32,576 nt of DNA from Collinsella sp. (GTDB lineage: Bacteria > Actinomycetota > Coriobacteriia > Coriobacteriales > Coriobacteriaceae): the NCBI GenBank assembly GCA_018380195.1, contig JAGZUC010000024.1, positions 1 to 32,576 of the forward strand, given 5' to 3'. Positions 1-7,350 of the stretch are shown piece by piece (the stretch's first letter is position 1; each line of letters starts with the position of its first letter). The position numbers and the translations under genes were made by a program. The notes beneath the pieces are model-generated. The model saw only the letters and a list, made by a program, of their open reading frames with translations, was not told where the DNA came from and did no database searches.

Positions 1-100
1 GGAGGGCCTGGACCTTCTCGTCGTGCCCTCCGCCGAGCTCTCCCGCGGCCGCGGCGGCCCGCGCTGCATGAGCATGCCCTTCTGGCGCGAGGACCTCTAA
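1..100 (+). CDS. arcA: Arginine deiminase, C-terminal end (partial)
   Basis: The window opens inside a reading frame (codons from base 2) that ends at a TAA at 98-100. The 32 visible residues end in RGRGGPRCMSMPFWRED-L, which matches the C-terminal signature of arginine deiminase, including the catalytic cysteine of the GGPRCMSMP motif. The enzyme hydrolyses arginine to citrulline and ammonia, the first step of the arginine deiminase pathway. The next gene encodes ornithine carbamoyltransferase, the second step, which supports the call. Only the tail is visible, so integrity of the rest cannot be judged. Confidence 0.85.
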   Translation, partial: EGLDLLVVPSAELSRGRGGPRCMSMPFWREDL

Positions 101-112
101 GTCTTTCCGTTT

Positions 113-160
113 CCGGTGCGGTCCCCCTACAACCGCACCGGCTTCGCCCGTTAAACGGGC
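113..160 (+). other. Two adjacent hairpins between arcA and arcB
   Basis: A perfect 10-bp inverted repeat (113-122 with 132-141, CCGGTGCGGT/ACCGCACCGG, 9-nt loop) is followed by a second stem (GCCCG 146-150 with CGGGC 156-160, loop TTAAA). Neither is followed by a T-run, so these look more like an mRNA processing or stability element, or a leaky terminator, than a full stop. They lie in the 105-base gap before arcB. Confidence 0.5.
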
Positions 161-205
161 AACACTAATACTTACGTAATTCATTTCTTCGAAAGGAATC
201 GAACC

Positions 206-1201
206 ATGGGTGTTAACCTCTCCGGCCGTAGCTTCCTCAAGCTTCTCGACCTCACCACCGAGGAGATCGAGTACCTGCTCAAGCTATCCAAGAACTTCAA
301 GGATATGAAGCGCGCTGGCGTTCCGCACCGCTATCTCGAGGGCAAGAACATCGTTCTGCTCTTCCAGAAGACCTCCACTCGTACCCGCTGCGCCTTCGAG
401 GTCGGCGGCATGGATCTGGGCATGGGCGTCACCTACCTCGATCCCGGTTCGTCGCAGATGGGCAAGAAGGAGTCCATCGAGGACACCGCCCGCGTTCTCG
501 GCCGCATGTATGACGGCATCGAGTTCCGTGGCTTTGCCCAGGACGACGTCGAGGAGCTCGCTGCTAAGTCCGGCGTGCCTGTCTGGAACGGCCTGACCAC
601 CGAGTGGCATCCCACCCAGATGCTCGCCGACATCCTGACCGTCCAGGAGAACTTCAACTACGACATCAAGGGCAAGACTCTCGTCTTCATGGGCGACTGC
701 AAGAACAACGTTGCTCGCTCCCTCATGGTCGTCTGCTCCAAGCTCGGTATGAACTTTGTGGCCTGCGGCCCCGAGGAGTGCATGCCCGCTGACGACGTCA
801 TCGAGGCCTGCAAGCCCATCGCCGAGGCCAACGGCTGCACCATCAAGCTGACCACCGACGTCAAGGACGGCGTCACCGGTGCCGACGTTATCTACACCGA
901 CGTGTGGGTCTCCATGGGCGAGCCCGACGAGGTCTGGGCCGAGCGCATCGCTCAGCTTACCCCGTATCGTGTTACCTCCGAGGTCATGGCTATGGCCAAC
1001 CCGGGTGCCATCTTCCTGCACTGCCTGCCCAGCTTCCACGACACCAACACCACGATTGGCGCCGAGAAGTGCGAGCAGTTCGGCATCACCGAGCAGGAGG
1101 TCACCGACGAGGTCTTCGAGAGCCCCGCTTCCAAGGTCTTCGACGAGGCCGAGAACCGCATGCACACCATCAAGGCTGTCATGTACGCCACGCTCAAGTA
1201 A
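206..1201 (+). CDS. arcB: Ornithine carbamoyltransferase (catabolic, arginine deiminase pathway)
   Basis: This 331-residue cytoplasmic enzyme has the normal length of the family. It carries the carbamoyl-phosphate motif STRTR (residues 57-61), HPTQ (135-138) and HCLP (272-275), the last normally followed by AFHD and here by SFHD. In the catabolic direction it converts citrulline and phosphate to ornithine and carbamoyl phosphate, which carbamate kinase uses to make ATP. The ATG at 206 is preceded by AAAGGAA at 192-198. Position between arcA and an ArcD-like transporter argues for the catabolic arcB role rather than biosynthetic argF; sequence alone does not separate them. No carbamate kinase gene (arcC) is in the window. 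Confidence 0.93.
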   Translation: MGVNLSGRSFLKLLDLTTEEIEYLLKLSKNFKDMKRAGVPHRYLEGKNIVLLFQKTSTRTRCAFEVGGMDLGMGVTYLDPGSSQMGKKESIEDTARVLGRMYDGIEFRGFAQDDVEELAAKSGVPVWNGLTTEWHPTQMLADILTVQENFNYDIKGKTLVFMGDCKNNVARSLMVVCSKLGMNFVACGPEECMPADDVIEACKPIAEANGCTIKLTTDVKDGVTGADVIYTDVWVSMGEPDEVWAERIAQLTPYRVTSEVMAMANPGAIFLHCLPSFHDTNTTIGAEKCEQFGITEQEVTDEVFESPASKVFDEAENRMHTIKAVMYATLK

Positions 1202-1216
1202 GAGCATCTAGCATCT

Positions 1217-1257
1217 CGCTCGGGGTGTCTTGCTGCACACCCCGAGCGGCTTTGTCT
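1217..1257 (+). terminator. Hairpin terminator after arcB
   Basis: A perfect 12-bp inverted repeat (1217-1228 with 1237-1248, CGCTCGGGGTGT/ACACCCCGAGCG, 8-nt loop) is followed by a short T-rich stretch GCTTTGTCT. It probably reduces rather than abolishes read-through into the transporter gene. A second, weaker inverted repeat (TATCTCGCG 1264-1272 with CGCGAGATA 1308-1316) follows just before the next gene. Confidence 0.7.
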
Positions 1258-1348
1258 GGTAAATATCTCGCGTCGGGCGGTGGGCACGGCACGGAAGATC
1301 CGCTTAGCGCGAGATAGTTAAATGATTTATGAAGGGGGGATGAGAACC

Positions 1349-2827
1349 ATGACTGAGACCGCTAAGAAAAAGCGCGGTATGCCTTCATCGTTCACCATTC
1401 TTCTAGCTCTGCTGGCAATTGTTGCAGTGATTACCGTTATCGTCTCCGGCACGTCCGGCGGCGCGGTTACTGCAGCCCGCCTGAGCGATTTCTGCACCGC
1501 CCCGATCCTGGGCTTCGCTGACGCTCTGCCCGTCTGCCTCTTCGTTATGATCCTGGGCGGCTTCCTCGGTATGATGACCGAGACCGGCGCTCTGGACAAC
1601 GGCATCGCCGTTCTGGTGCAGAAGCTTAAGGGCAACGAGATCATGCTCGTTCCTGTCCTTATGCTCATCTTCTCCCTCGGTGGTACCACCTATGGTATGT
1701 GCGAGGAGACCGTTCCCTTCTACGCCCTGCTCGCCGCTACCATGATGGCCGCTGGCTTCGACCCCATGGTCGGCGCCGCTACCGTCCTGCTCGGCGCTGG
1801 CTGCGGCTGCCTGGGCTCCACGGTTAACCCGTTCGCCGTCGGCGCTGCCGTCGACGCTCTGACCGGCGTTGGCATTGAGGTCAACCAGTCCATCATCATC
1901 GGCCTCGGTGCCGTCCTGTGGATTGTCACTACCGCTATGTCCATCGTTTTCGTGATGAACTATGCCAAGAAGGTCAAGGCTGACAAGGGTTCCACCATCC
2001 TGTCGATGCAGGAGCTCAAGGACGCCGAAGAGGCTCACGGCAAGGCTGCTTCCGAGGTCCACAAGGAGGTCAAGCTCACCGGTCGTCAGAAGGGTGTTCT
2101 GATCGCCTTCGCCTTCACCTTCGTCGTCATGATCGTCGGCTTCATTCCGCTAGCCGATCTCAACGAGGGCGTCGCCAACTTCTTCGACGCTGGCGCTGTC
2201 TACGACGCCGATGGTAACGCCGTCGTCCAGGGCTGGTCTGCCCTGATCACCGGCCTGCCCATTGGCCAGTGGTACTTCGACGAGGCTTCCACCTGGTTCT
2301 TCCTCATGGCCGTCCTGATCGGTATCATCGGTGGCCTGTCCGAGAAGCAGATCGTCAACACCTTCATCACCGGCGCTGCCGACATGATGTCCGTTGTTCT
2401 CGTTATCGCCCTCGCCCGTGGTATCTCCGTCCTCATGGCTAACACCGGCCTCGACGTCTTCGTCCTCGACGCTGCCGCCAATGCCCTGGCTGGCCTGTCC
2501 GGCGTGATCTTCGCTCCCATGAGCTTCCTGGTCTACTTCGGCCTGTCCTTCCTGATCCCCTCGACCTCCGGTATGGCCACCGTCTCCATGCCCATCATGG
2601 GACCGCTGGCTGTTAAGCTTGGCTTCTCGCCCGAGGTCATGGTCATGATCTTCTCCGCCGCCATCGGTGTCGTGAACCTGTTCACCCCGACCTCCGGCGC
2701 CATCATGGGCGGTCTCGCCCTGGCCAAGATCGAGTGGACGACCTGGCTCAAGTTTGCCCTTAAGCTCATCGTCGCGCTCTCCGTCGTCTGCGCCGTCATC
2801 CTGACCGTCGCCTGCGTGCTGCTCTAA
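1349..2827 (+). CDS. YfcC-family (DcuC superfamily) transporter, probable arginine/ornithine exchanger
   Basis: A 492-residue polytopic membrane protein with roughly a dozen hydrophobic segments, the first at about residues 15-35. The motifs GGTTYGMCEETVPFY and GCLGSTVNPFAVGAA are characteristic of the YfcC/COG1288 branch of the anaerobic C4-dicarboxylate carrier superfamily. Members next to arc genes are thought to exchange arginine for ornithine, and the position after arcA-arcB suggests that role here; substrate is inferred. An upstream in-frame ATG at 1322 exists, but the strong ribosome site GGGGGGA at 1334-1340 sits 8 bases before the ATG at 1349, so I start there. A charged cytoplasmic loop lies near the middle (KDAEEAHGKAASEVHKEVK). 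Confidence 0.85.
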   Translation: MTETAKKKRGMPSSFTILLALLAIVAVITVIVSGTSGGAVTAARLSDFCTAPILGFADALPVCLFVMILGGFLGMMTETGALDNGIAVLVQKLKGNEIMLVPVLMLIFSLGGTTYGMCEETVPFYALLAATMMAAGFDPMVGAATVLLGAGCGCLGSTVNPFAVGAAVDALTGVGIEVNQSIIIGLGAVLWIVTTAMSIVFVMNYAKKVKADKGSTILSMQELKDAEEAHGKAASEVHKEVKLTGRQKGVLIAFAFTFVVMIVGFIPLADLNEGVANFFDAGAVYDADGNAVVQGWSALITGLPIGQWYFDEASTWFFLMAVLIGIIGGLSEKQIVNTFITGAADMMSVVLVIALARGISVLMANTGLDVFVLDAAANALAGLSGVIFAPMSFLVYFGLSFLIPSTSGMATVSMPIMGPLAVKLGFSPEVMVMIFSAAIGVVNLFTPTSGAIMGGLALAKIEWTTWLKFALKLIVALSVVCAVILTVACVLL

Positions 2828-2918
2828 GTACCCAACGGGTACCCCACGGAAACCTTGACGATCCTGTAGAGGATCACCTGGTCATCGTCTGTCCGGTGGG
2901 GTCAACCCACCGGTAGAC
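2828..2918 (+). other. Structured RNA segment with two mutually exclusive folds
   Basis: Directly after the transporter stop codon several stems overlap. Local fold: GTACCC 2828-2833 with GGGTAC 2837-2842; GATCCT 2860-2865 with AGGATC 2870-2875 around loop GTAG; CCGGTGGG 2893-2900 with CCCACCGG 2906-2913. Long-range fold: CCCCACGGA 2842-2850 with TCCGGTGGGG 2892-2901 (one bulge) enclosing GACGAT 2857-2862 with ATCGTC 2884-2889. The two folds share bases and cannot coexist. It could be a 3' UTR element, a small RNA, or a regulatory switch. I do not recognise a named RNA family. Confidence 0.4.
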
Positions 2919-2930
2919 TCCTACCTTTAG

Positions 2931-2959
2931 CCCCCTCCCGTTCCGTGCGCGGGAGGGGG
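2931..2959 (+). terminator. GC-rich hairpin downstream of the transporter gene
   Basis: A perfect 10-bp stem (CCCCCTCCCG 2931-2940 with CGGGAGGGGG 2950-2959) with a 9-nt loop. No T-run follows, so it may act as an RNA-stabilising 3' end or an inefficient terminator; a better terminator lies at 3038-3079. Confidence 0.5.
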
Positions 2960-2969
2960 CGCACTTATG

Positions 2970-2994
2970 TTGCGCGGTTCTACGAACCGCGCAA
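2970..2994 (+). repeat. 11-bp perfect inverted repeat
   Basis: TTGCGCGGTTC at 2970-2980 pairs exactly with GAACCGCGCAA at 2984-2994 around the 3-nt loop TAC. It lies in the gene-free stretch 2828-3431 and has no obvious partner gene. Confidence 0.6.
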
Positions 2995-3009
2995 CCAGTC
3001 GACGCTGCG

Positions 3010-3107
3010 CGCCGCCCAGGACGACAATTTGTCATTCAAAAGGCAAGGCATGACCAAAAGGTCTATGCCTCGCCTTTTTCATGCCAACTTGTACGTCCTG
3101 GACGGCG
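3010..3107 (+). repeat. 98-nt composite palindrome with nested terminator-like stem
   Basis: Outer arms 3010-3023 and 3094-3107 pair with a single mismatch, and ACAA 3024-3027 pairs with TTGT 3089-3092. Nested inside, AAAAGGC 3038-3044, AGGCAT 3046-3051 and GACC 3052-3055 pair with GGTC 3060-3063, ATGCCT 3065-3070 and GCCTTTT 3072-3078 around the loop AAAA. The inner part, with A-run before and T-run to 3079, is a good bidirectional intrinsic terminator. The outer symmetry suggests a miniature inverted-repeat element, but no target-site duplication was identified. Confidence 0.55.
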
Positions 3108-3135
3108 CTCGCTGTCCGTCCTCTGCCTGCGGCGC

Positions 3136-3229
3136 TTTCCATTGTTGGTGCAGAGGGCGCTTTGCCTACTCTGGCGGGCTTTCGCTGGCTTATGCTCAAC
3201 CTGCGACGTTTCCATTATTGATACAAAGG
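3136..3229 (+). repeat. Diverged direct repeat, 73-bp period
   Basis: A 21-base segment at 3136-3156 (TTTCCATTGTTGGTGCAGAGG is 21 long; core TTTCCATT then TTG) recurs at 3209-3229 with four differences, all G in the first copy and A in the second. The similarity extends a few bases upstream (CCTGCGGCG versus CCTGCGACG), again G to A. No reading frame of note covers it. Confidence 0.45.
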
Positions 3230-3255
3230 CCAGGTTTGTTTGAACCAAAAAGGGG

Positions 3256-3324
3256 AAGTTGCGGTGGAATAGTTCCTGTTTGGCCGTCTTGAGGGGTTAA
3301 ACGGGAACTATTTCACCGCAACTT
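3256..3324 (+). repeat. 26-bp palindrome upstream of the DUF1846 gene
   Basis: Arms 3256-3281 and 3299-3324 are inverted copies (AAGTTGCGGTG...CACCGCAACTT) separated by 17 bases. The two non-identical positions become G-U pairs in RNA, so the transcript could form an uninterrupted 26-bp stem. No T-run follows. The length and near perfection suggest a REP-like or mobile palindromic element rather than an ordinary operator. Confidence 0.6.
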
Positions 3325-3386
3325 ATCGATGGCGTGTTTGGTTGGTGCCAGTTGATTGCTTGGGCGTTGGGGAGGGTCTGCTCCGT

Positions 3387-3392
3387 TATAAT
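3387..3392 (+). promoter_or_regulatory. Possible -10 box for the DUF1846 gene
   Basis: A perfect TATAAT hexamer lies 39 bases before the ATG at 3432. No convincing -35 box is found at 16-18 bases upstream, so the promoter is only a candidate. Confidence 0.4.
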
Positions 3393-3431
3393 CGCCTAGA
3401 ACATTAATTGGAAACGGGACGGGAGCCATAT

Positions 3432-4913
3432 ATGCGCCAGGGTTTCGACAACGCGAAGTATATCGAGCTGCAGGCTGCTCACATTAAGGAGCGCATCTCG
3501 CAGTTTGGTGGCAAGCTCTATTTGGAGTTTGGCGGTAAGCTGTTCGATGACTATCATGCGAGCCGCGTGCTGCCGGGTTTTGAACCGGACAGCAAGTTCC
3601 GCATGCTCAAGAGCATCGCCGACGATGTCGAGGTTATCATCGCGATCAACGCGAACCACATCGAGAAAAACAAGGCTCGTGGTGACCTCGGCATTACCTA
3701 TGACGAGGATGTGCTGCGCCTGGTTGACCTGTTTCGCGGCAACGGCTTTGCTGTCGCGGCTGTGGTCATCACCCAGTACGCCGGCCAGCCCGCTGCCGAT
3801 GTGTTCCGCAACCGCCTGAACGCGCTCGGTATTCCCGCCAAGCTGCACTATCCCATCGAGGGGTATCCGCACGATGTCGATCTGATCGTGTCCGACGATG
3901 GCTACGGCAAGAACGAGTTTGTCGAGACCACTCGACCGCTCGTCGTGGTCACTGCCCCCGGTCCTGGCTCGGGCAAGCTTGCCACCTGCCTGTCTCAGCT
4001 CTATCACGAGCACAAGCATGGCACGGCCGCCGGCTATGCCAAGTTCGAGACCTTCCCTGTCTGGAATCTTCCTCTGACGCATCCGGTCAATATTGCCTAC
4101 GAGGCCGCCACGGCTGACCTCGACGACGCCAATATCATCGATTCGTTCCACCTTGAGGCCTACAACAAGACCACGGTCAACTACAACCGCGACGTCGAGG
4201 CCTTCCCGGTAGTCCGTGCCCTGATGGAAAAGATCCTGGGCAAGAGCCCCTACCAGAGCCCTACGGACATGGGCGTCAATATGGTCGGCTTTGCCATCAC
4301 CGATGACGATGCCTGCCGCGACGCTTCCAAGATGGAGATCGTCCGCCGCTACTTTACCGCGGTCGAAAATGTGCGCCGTACCGGCGTGGGCGATGAGCAA
4401 GTCGACCGTCTCAAGATAATTATGAAGAAAGCCGGCATCGATAAGAACTACTCACCGGCGCGCTCGGCGGCCCTCACCAGGGAGCAGCTGACGGGTGGTC
4501 CCGTGGGTGCCATGGTCATGCCCGATGGCTCCGTGGTGACCGGCAAGACTTCCACGCGCCTGGGCGCCGCGAGCTCGCTCATCATGAATGCACTTAAGCA
4601 TGTCTCGGGCGTCGACCTTGAGCTCGAGGTCATTAGCGATGAAGCGATCGAGCCCATCAGCAAGCTCAAGACGCATTTCCTGGGCAGCAAAAACCCGCGC
4701 CTCCACACCGACGAGACGCTTATGGCGCTGTCGATCACCTCGGCCACGAGTGAGACGGCCGCTCGCGTCCTTTCGGGCCTGGAGCAGCTGCGCGGTTGCG
4801 ATGCCTTCTTTAGCGTGATTATCTCGCCGACGGACGAGACGGTACTGCGCAAACTGGGTATCAACGTGTGCTGCGAGCCCAAGTTTGAGCGCCGCGGTTT
4901 CTTCCATCGCTAA
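3432..4913 (+). CDS. DUF1846 domain protein, function unknown
   Basis: A 493-residue soluble protein that matches the DUF1846 family over its whole length, starting with MRQGFDNAKYIELQ and GGKLYLEFGGKLFDDYHASR. A glycine-rich loop GPGSGKLATCLSQLYHEHKHG-like segment near residue 180 (key residues G-P-G-S-G-K) resembles a phosphate-binding loop, so nucleotide binding is possible, but the family has no firmly established reaction that I know of. The start is the ATG at 3432 with GGGAG at 3421-3425; an in-frame TTG at 3408 lacks a ribosome site. The gene stands alone between palindromes and a terminator, so context does not hint at its job. Confidence 0.85.
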   Translation: MRQGFDNAKYIELQAAHIKERISQFGGKLYLEFGGKLFDDYHASRVLPGFEPDSKFRMLKSIADDVEVIIAINANHIEKNKARGDLGITYDEDVLRLVDLFRGNGFAVAAVVITQYAGQPAADVFRNRLNALGIPAKLHYPIEGYPHDVDLIVSDDGYGKNEFVETTRPLVVVTAPGPGSGKLATCLSQLYHEHKHGTAAGYAKFETFPVWNLPLTHPVNIAYEAATADLDDANIIDSFHLEAYNKTTVNYNRDVEAFPVVRALMEKILGKSPYQSPTDMGVNMVGFAITDDDACRDASKMEIVRRYFTAVENVRRTGVGDEQVDRLKIIMKKAGIDKNYSPARSAALTREQLTGGPVGAMVMPDGSVVTGKTSTRLGAASSLIMNALKHVSGVDLELEVISDEAIEPISKLKTHFLGSKNPRLHTDETLMALSITSATSETAARVLSGLEQLRGCDAFFSVIISPTDETVLRKLGINVCCEPKFERRGFFHR

Positions 4914-4947
4914 GTTTGAAGCACCGCGGTAATTACATTGCATTTTG

Positions 4948-4980
4948 GCCGTATCGGGTTAGCGCCCGGTACGGCTTTTT
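4948..4980 (+). terminator. Intrinsic terminator after the DUF1846 gene
   Basis: Stem GCCGTATCGGG 4948-4958 pairs with CCCGGTACGGC 4965-4975 (one G-U), followed by TTTTT at 4976-4980. It closes the DUF1846 transcript. Confidence 0.85.
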
Positions 4981-5046
4981 GATCAATAAAGCGCCTATTT
5001 CGGCGAAAAATAGCTGTTTACCTGCCTAGAAACAATTTGAGCGGTA

Positions 5047-5052
5047 TACAAT
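5047..5052 (+). promoter_or_regulatory. Possible -10 box for the winged-helix gene
   Basis: TACAAT in the context GGTATACAATAAC lies about 118 bases before the start at 5170. A matching -35 box at standard spacing is not evident. If used, the transcript has a leader of about 110 bases. Confidence 0.3.
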
Positions 5053-5169
5053 AACCGTAACTGTTTCATCCTTAGCGGGATGCCGCATGATGGATATTAC
5101 CTGCCATCGTGAGGTGTGTCGGTCGCGCACGGCGCGTTAGATGCTCGTGCTCGGTTTGAGGAGGCTGCT

Positions 5170-5508
5170 ATGGCGGGCAAGGGTCGTGCGAGTGTCAACG
5201 ATATGAAGCGTGTCGAGGTGCTGGTGTTGATGGAGATCGACCAGCAAACCGAAGACAATGGCGGGCCGTATGGTTTCTCGCGCAAAACGCTTGCCGAGCG
5301 CGTGGGGGTTTCGCCGTATCGTGCCCGCGCCGCAATCGATCGCTTGGATTCCGAAGGCATGATTGATGTCGTCTCGCGTTATAGCGACGACGGCGGTCAG
5401 CTTGCAAATGGCATTTGCCTCACCGAACGTGGCGAGTGGTATCTTGAGGGCGTCCGTACCGGCATGCTCGTTCAAGAAATGCTTGAGGACGAGGTTGCTG
5501 ATCGATAG
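5170..5508 (+). CDS. Small winged helix-turn-helix protein
   Basis: A 112-residue protein. Residues around 40-65 (FSRKTLAERVGVSPYRARAA) form a recognisable helix-turn-helix, followed by a segment like a wing (IDVVSRYSDDGGQLANGICL) and a short C-terminal helix. It is probably a DNA-binding regulator of winged-helix type, with no visible ligand domain. I cannot name the family more precisely. The ATG at 5170 follows GAGGAGG at 5158-5164; a longer in-frame start at 5116 lacks such a site. The gene sits alone between terminators, upstream of pyrG; a link to pyrG is not shown. Confidence 0.7.
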   Translation: MAGKGRASVNDMKRVEVLVLMEIDQQTEDNGGPYGFSRKTLAERVGVSPYRARAAIDRLDSEGMIDVVSRYSDDGGQLANGICLTERGEWYLEGVRTGMLVQEMLEDEVADR

Positions 5509-5532
5509 CAGCATGTAACCCTTGCCATAGCG

Positions 5533-5563
5533 ACGCCGCCTGGGAAACCGGGCGGCGTTTTGT
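5533..5563 (+). terminator. Intrinsic terminator after the winged-helix gene
   Basis: Stem ACGCCGCC 5533-5540 pairs with GGCGGCGT 5551-5558, followed by TTTTGTTT. It separates this gene from pyrG. Confidence 0.8.
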
Positions 5564-5599
5564 TTCAAGATTGAGAAATGCAATCTCACGCGAGAAAAA

Positions 5600-5631
5600 T
5601 TGCGAACGGTCCGCGGCGCGAGTATTACAAT
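5600..5631 (+). promoter_or_regulatory. Candidate pyrG promoter
   Basis: TTGCGA at 5600-5605 is followed 17 bases later by TATTAC (5623-5628), overlapping a TACAAT at 5626-5631. This lies about 55 bases before the pyrG start and after the preceding terminator. Which hexamer is the -10 is unclear. Confidence 0.45.
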
Positions 5632-5686
5632 GAAGACCCGTAAGATGTGGATAAACAACTTCTACGGGAAGCGCAGGTAACTCAAT

Positions 5687-7348
5687 ATGACCAAGCATGT
5701 GTTCGTAACCGGTGGCGTGGTTTCGTCTCTGGGCAAGGGTATCACCGCGGCCTCGCTGGGCCGTCTGCTCAAGTCGCGTGGCTACAAAGTAACGATGCAG
5801 AAGGCCGATCCGTATCTGAACGTCGACCCCGGTACCATGAGCCCCTTCCAGCATGGTGAGGTCTTCGTTACCGAGGATGGTTACGAGTCCGACCTGGACC
5901 TGGGTCATTACGAGCGCTTTATTGATGAGAACCTGACCCGCGATTCCAACTTTACGACCGGCGCCATCTATAAGAGCTTGATCGCCCGCGAGCGTCGCGG
6001 CGACTTTTTGGGCGGTACCGTGCAGGTGATTCCTCACGTCACCAATGCCATTAAGGACAAGTTCCGCCGCATCGAGGAGCAGACCGGCTCCGATGTAGTC
6101 ATCACCGAGCTGGGCGGCACGATCGGCGACATCGAGTCCCAACCGTTTGTCGAGGCCATCCGTCAGTACCGCAAGGAGGCCGGCCCCGAGAACGTCTGCT
6201 ACATCCACGTGTCGCTCGTTCCCTATATCGCCGCCGCCCATGAGGTCAAGACCAAGCCCACGCAGCATTCCGTCAAGGAGCTCCGCAGCTTTGGCATCCA
6301 GCCCGATATCATCGTGCTGCGCTCCGACCACCATATCGATGACGCTATCCGCGGAAAGATCGCAAGCTTCTGCGACGTCGACACCGATTGTGTCTTTACC
6401 AACGAGGACTGCGCGAGCATTTACGATGTTCCGCAGCTGCTTGCCGAGCAGGACTTTGACCTGCGCATTTGCGAGCGCCTGGGTCTGGACCCGCGTGAGC
6501 GCGACATGAGCGAGTGGAACGAGTTCCTGCGCAAACAGAATCACGCCAACCATCACGCCGACAAGGTGAAGATCGCCGTCGTGGGCAAGTACACGCAGCT
6601 GCCCGATGCGTACCTGTCGGTTATCGAGGCCCTGCACCATGCGGGCGTCTTCTACGATCGCCATGTGGACGTCCAGCTGGTCGACGGCGAGAGCCTCGAC
6701 GAGCAGAATGTCTCCGAGGTTCTGGGCGACGCCTCGGGCATCCTGGTCCCCGGCGGCTTTGGCAAGCGCGCCCTGGAGGGCAAGATCCTCGCGGCCGAGT
6801 TTGCCCGTGAGCACAAGATTCCGTATCTGGGCATTTGCCTGGGTATGCAGGTGGCCGTGTGCGAGTTCGCCCGCAACGTCGTCGGCCTTGCCGGCGCCAG
6901 CTCCTCCGAGTTCGATCCGGACGGCCCGTTTAGCGTCATCGATCTGATGAGCTCGCAGGAGGACGTGACCGAGAAGGGCGGCACCATGCGCCTGGGCGCC
7001 TATCCGTGCAAGCTCGCCGCCGATACCCTTGCTCGCGAGGCATATGGCGAGGAGCTCGTCTACGAGCGTCACCGTCATCGCTTTGAGTTCAACAACGCCT
7101 TCCGTGACCAGCTCGAGGACGCCGGCTTGGTTATTTCGGGTCTGTCGCCCGACGAGCGCCTGGTCGAGATGGTCGAGCTGCCGCGCGACGTGCATCCGTG
7201 GTATGTGGCAACCCAGGCTCATCCCGAGTTCAAGAGCCGCCCGACCAACCCGCAGCCGCTGTTCCGCGAGTTCGTGCGCGCTTCGATCGGCCAGCACGAG
7301 GGTGTCGACCGTCTGCAGGTGACGCCCATGAACCTCGCTACGGACTAA
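5687..7348 (+). CDS. pyrG: CTP synthase
   Basis: A 553-residue cytoplasmic enzyme of normal length that aminates UTP to CTP with glutamine and ATP. The N-terminal synthetase domain begins MTKHVFVTGGVVSSLGKG, the classic ATP-binding loop. The C-terminal class I glutamine amidotransferase domain has its nucleophile in GICLGMQ (Cys384) and the His512/Glu514 pair in AHPEF. All expected features are intact. It is preceded by a terminator and its own candidate promoter. The next gene, a Xer recombinase, begins two bases after its stop, so the two are probably co-transcribed. Confidence 0.97.
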   Translation: MTKHVFVTGGVVSSLGKGITAASLGRLLKSRGYKVTMQKADPYLNVDPGTMSPFQHGEVFVTEDGYESDLDLGHYERFIDENLTRDSNFTTGAIYKSLIARERRGDFLGGTVQVIPHVTNAIKDKFRRIEEQTGSDVVITELGGTIGDIESQPFVEAIRQYRKEAGPENVCYIHVSLVPYIAAAHEVKTKPTQHSVKELRSFGIQPDIIVLRSDHHIDDAIRGKIASFCDVDTDCVFTNEDCASIYDVPQLLAEQDFDLRICERLGLDPRERDMSEWNEFLRKQNHANHHADKVKIAVVGKYTQLPDAYLSVIEALHHAGVFYDRHVDVQLVDGESLDEQNVSEVLGDASGILVPGGFGKRALEGKILAAEFAREHKIPYLGICLGMQVAVCEFARNVVGLAGASSSEFDPDGPFSVIDLMSSQEDVTEKGGTMRLGAYPCKLAADTLAREAYGEELVYERHRHRFEFNNAFRDQLEDAGLVISGLSPDERLVEMVELPRDVHPWYVATQAHPEFKSRPTNPQPLFREFVRASIGQHEGVDRLQVTPMNLATD

Positions 7349-7350
7349 GG

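Noticed and set aside
172..179. TTACGTAA palindrome before arcB as an ArgR or Crp/Fnr-type site
   Set aside because: Eight bases of symmetry only; it does not match the TGTGA-N6-TCACA pattern, and only a single ARG-like half-site lies nearby.
2945..3292. Open frames of 60-115 codons in the gene-free stretch before the DUF1846 gene
   Set aside because: They run through the palindromes, lack ribosome sites and give low-complexity translations without any known motif.
5420..7297. Long minus-strand open frame (about 625 codons) opposite pyrG
   Set aside because: It mirrors the codon structure of pyrG, has no recognisable domain, and such antisense frames are common opposite high-GC genes. The same applies to long minus-strand frames opposite ftsI, murF, murD, murC, ftsZ, pstS and the DUF1846 gene.
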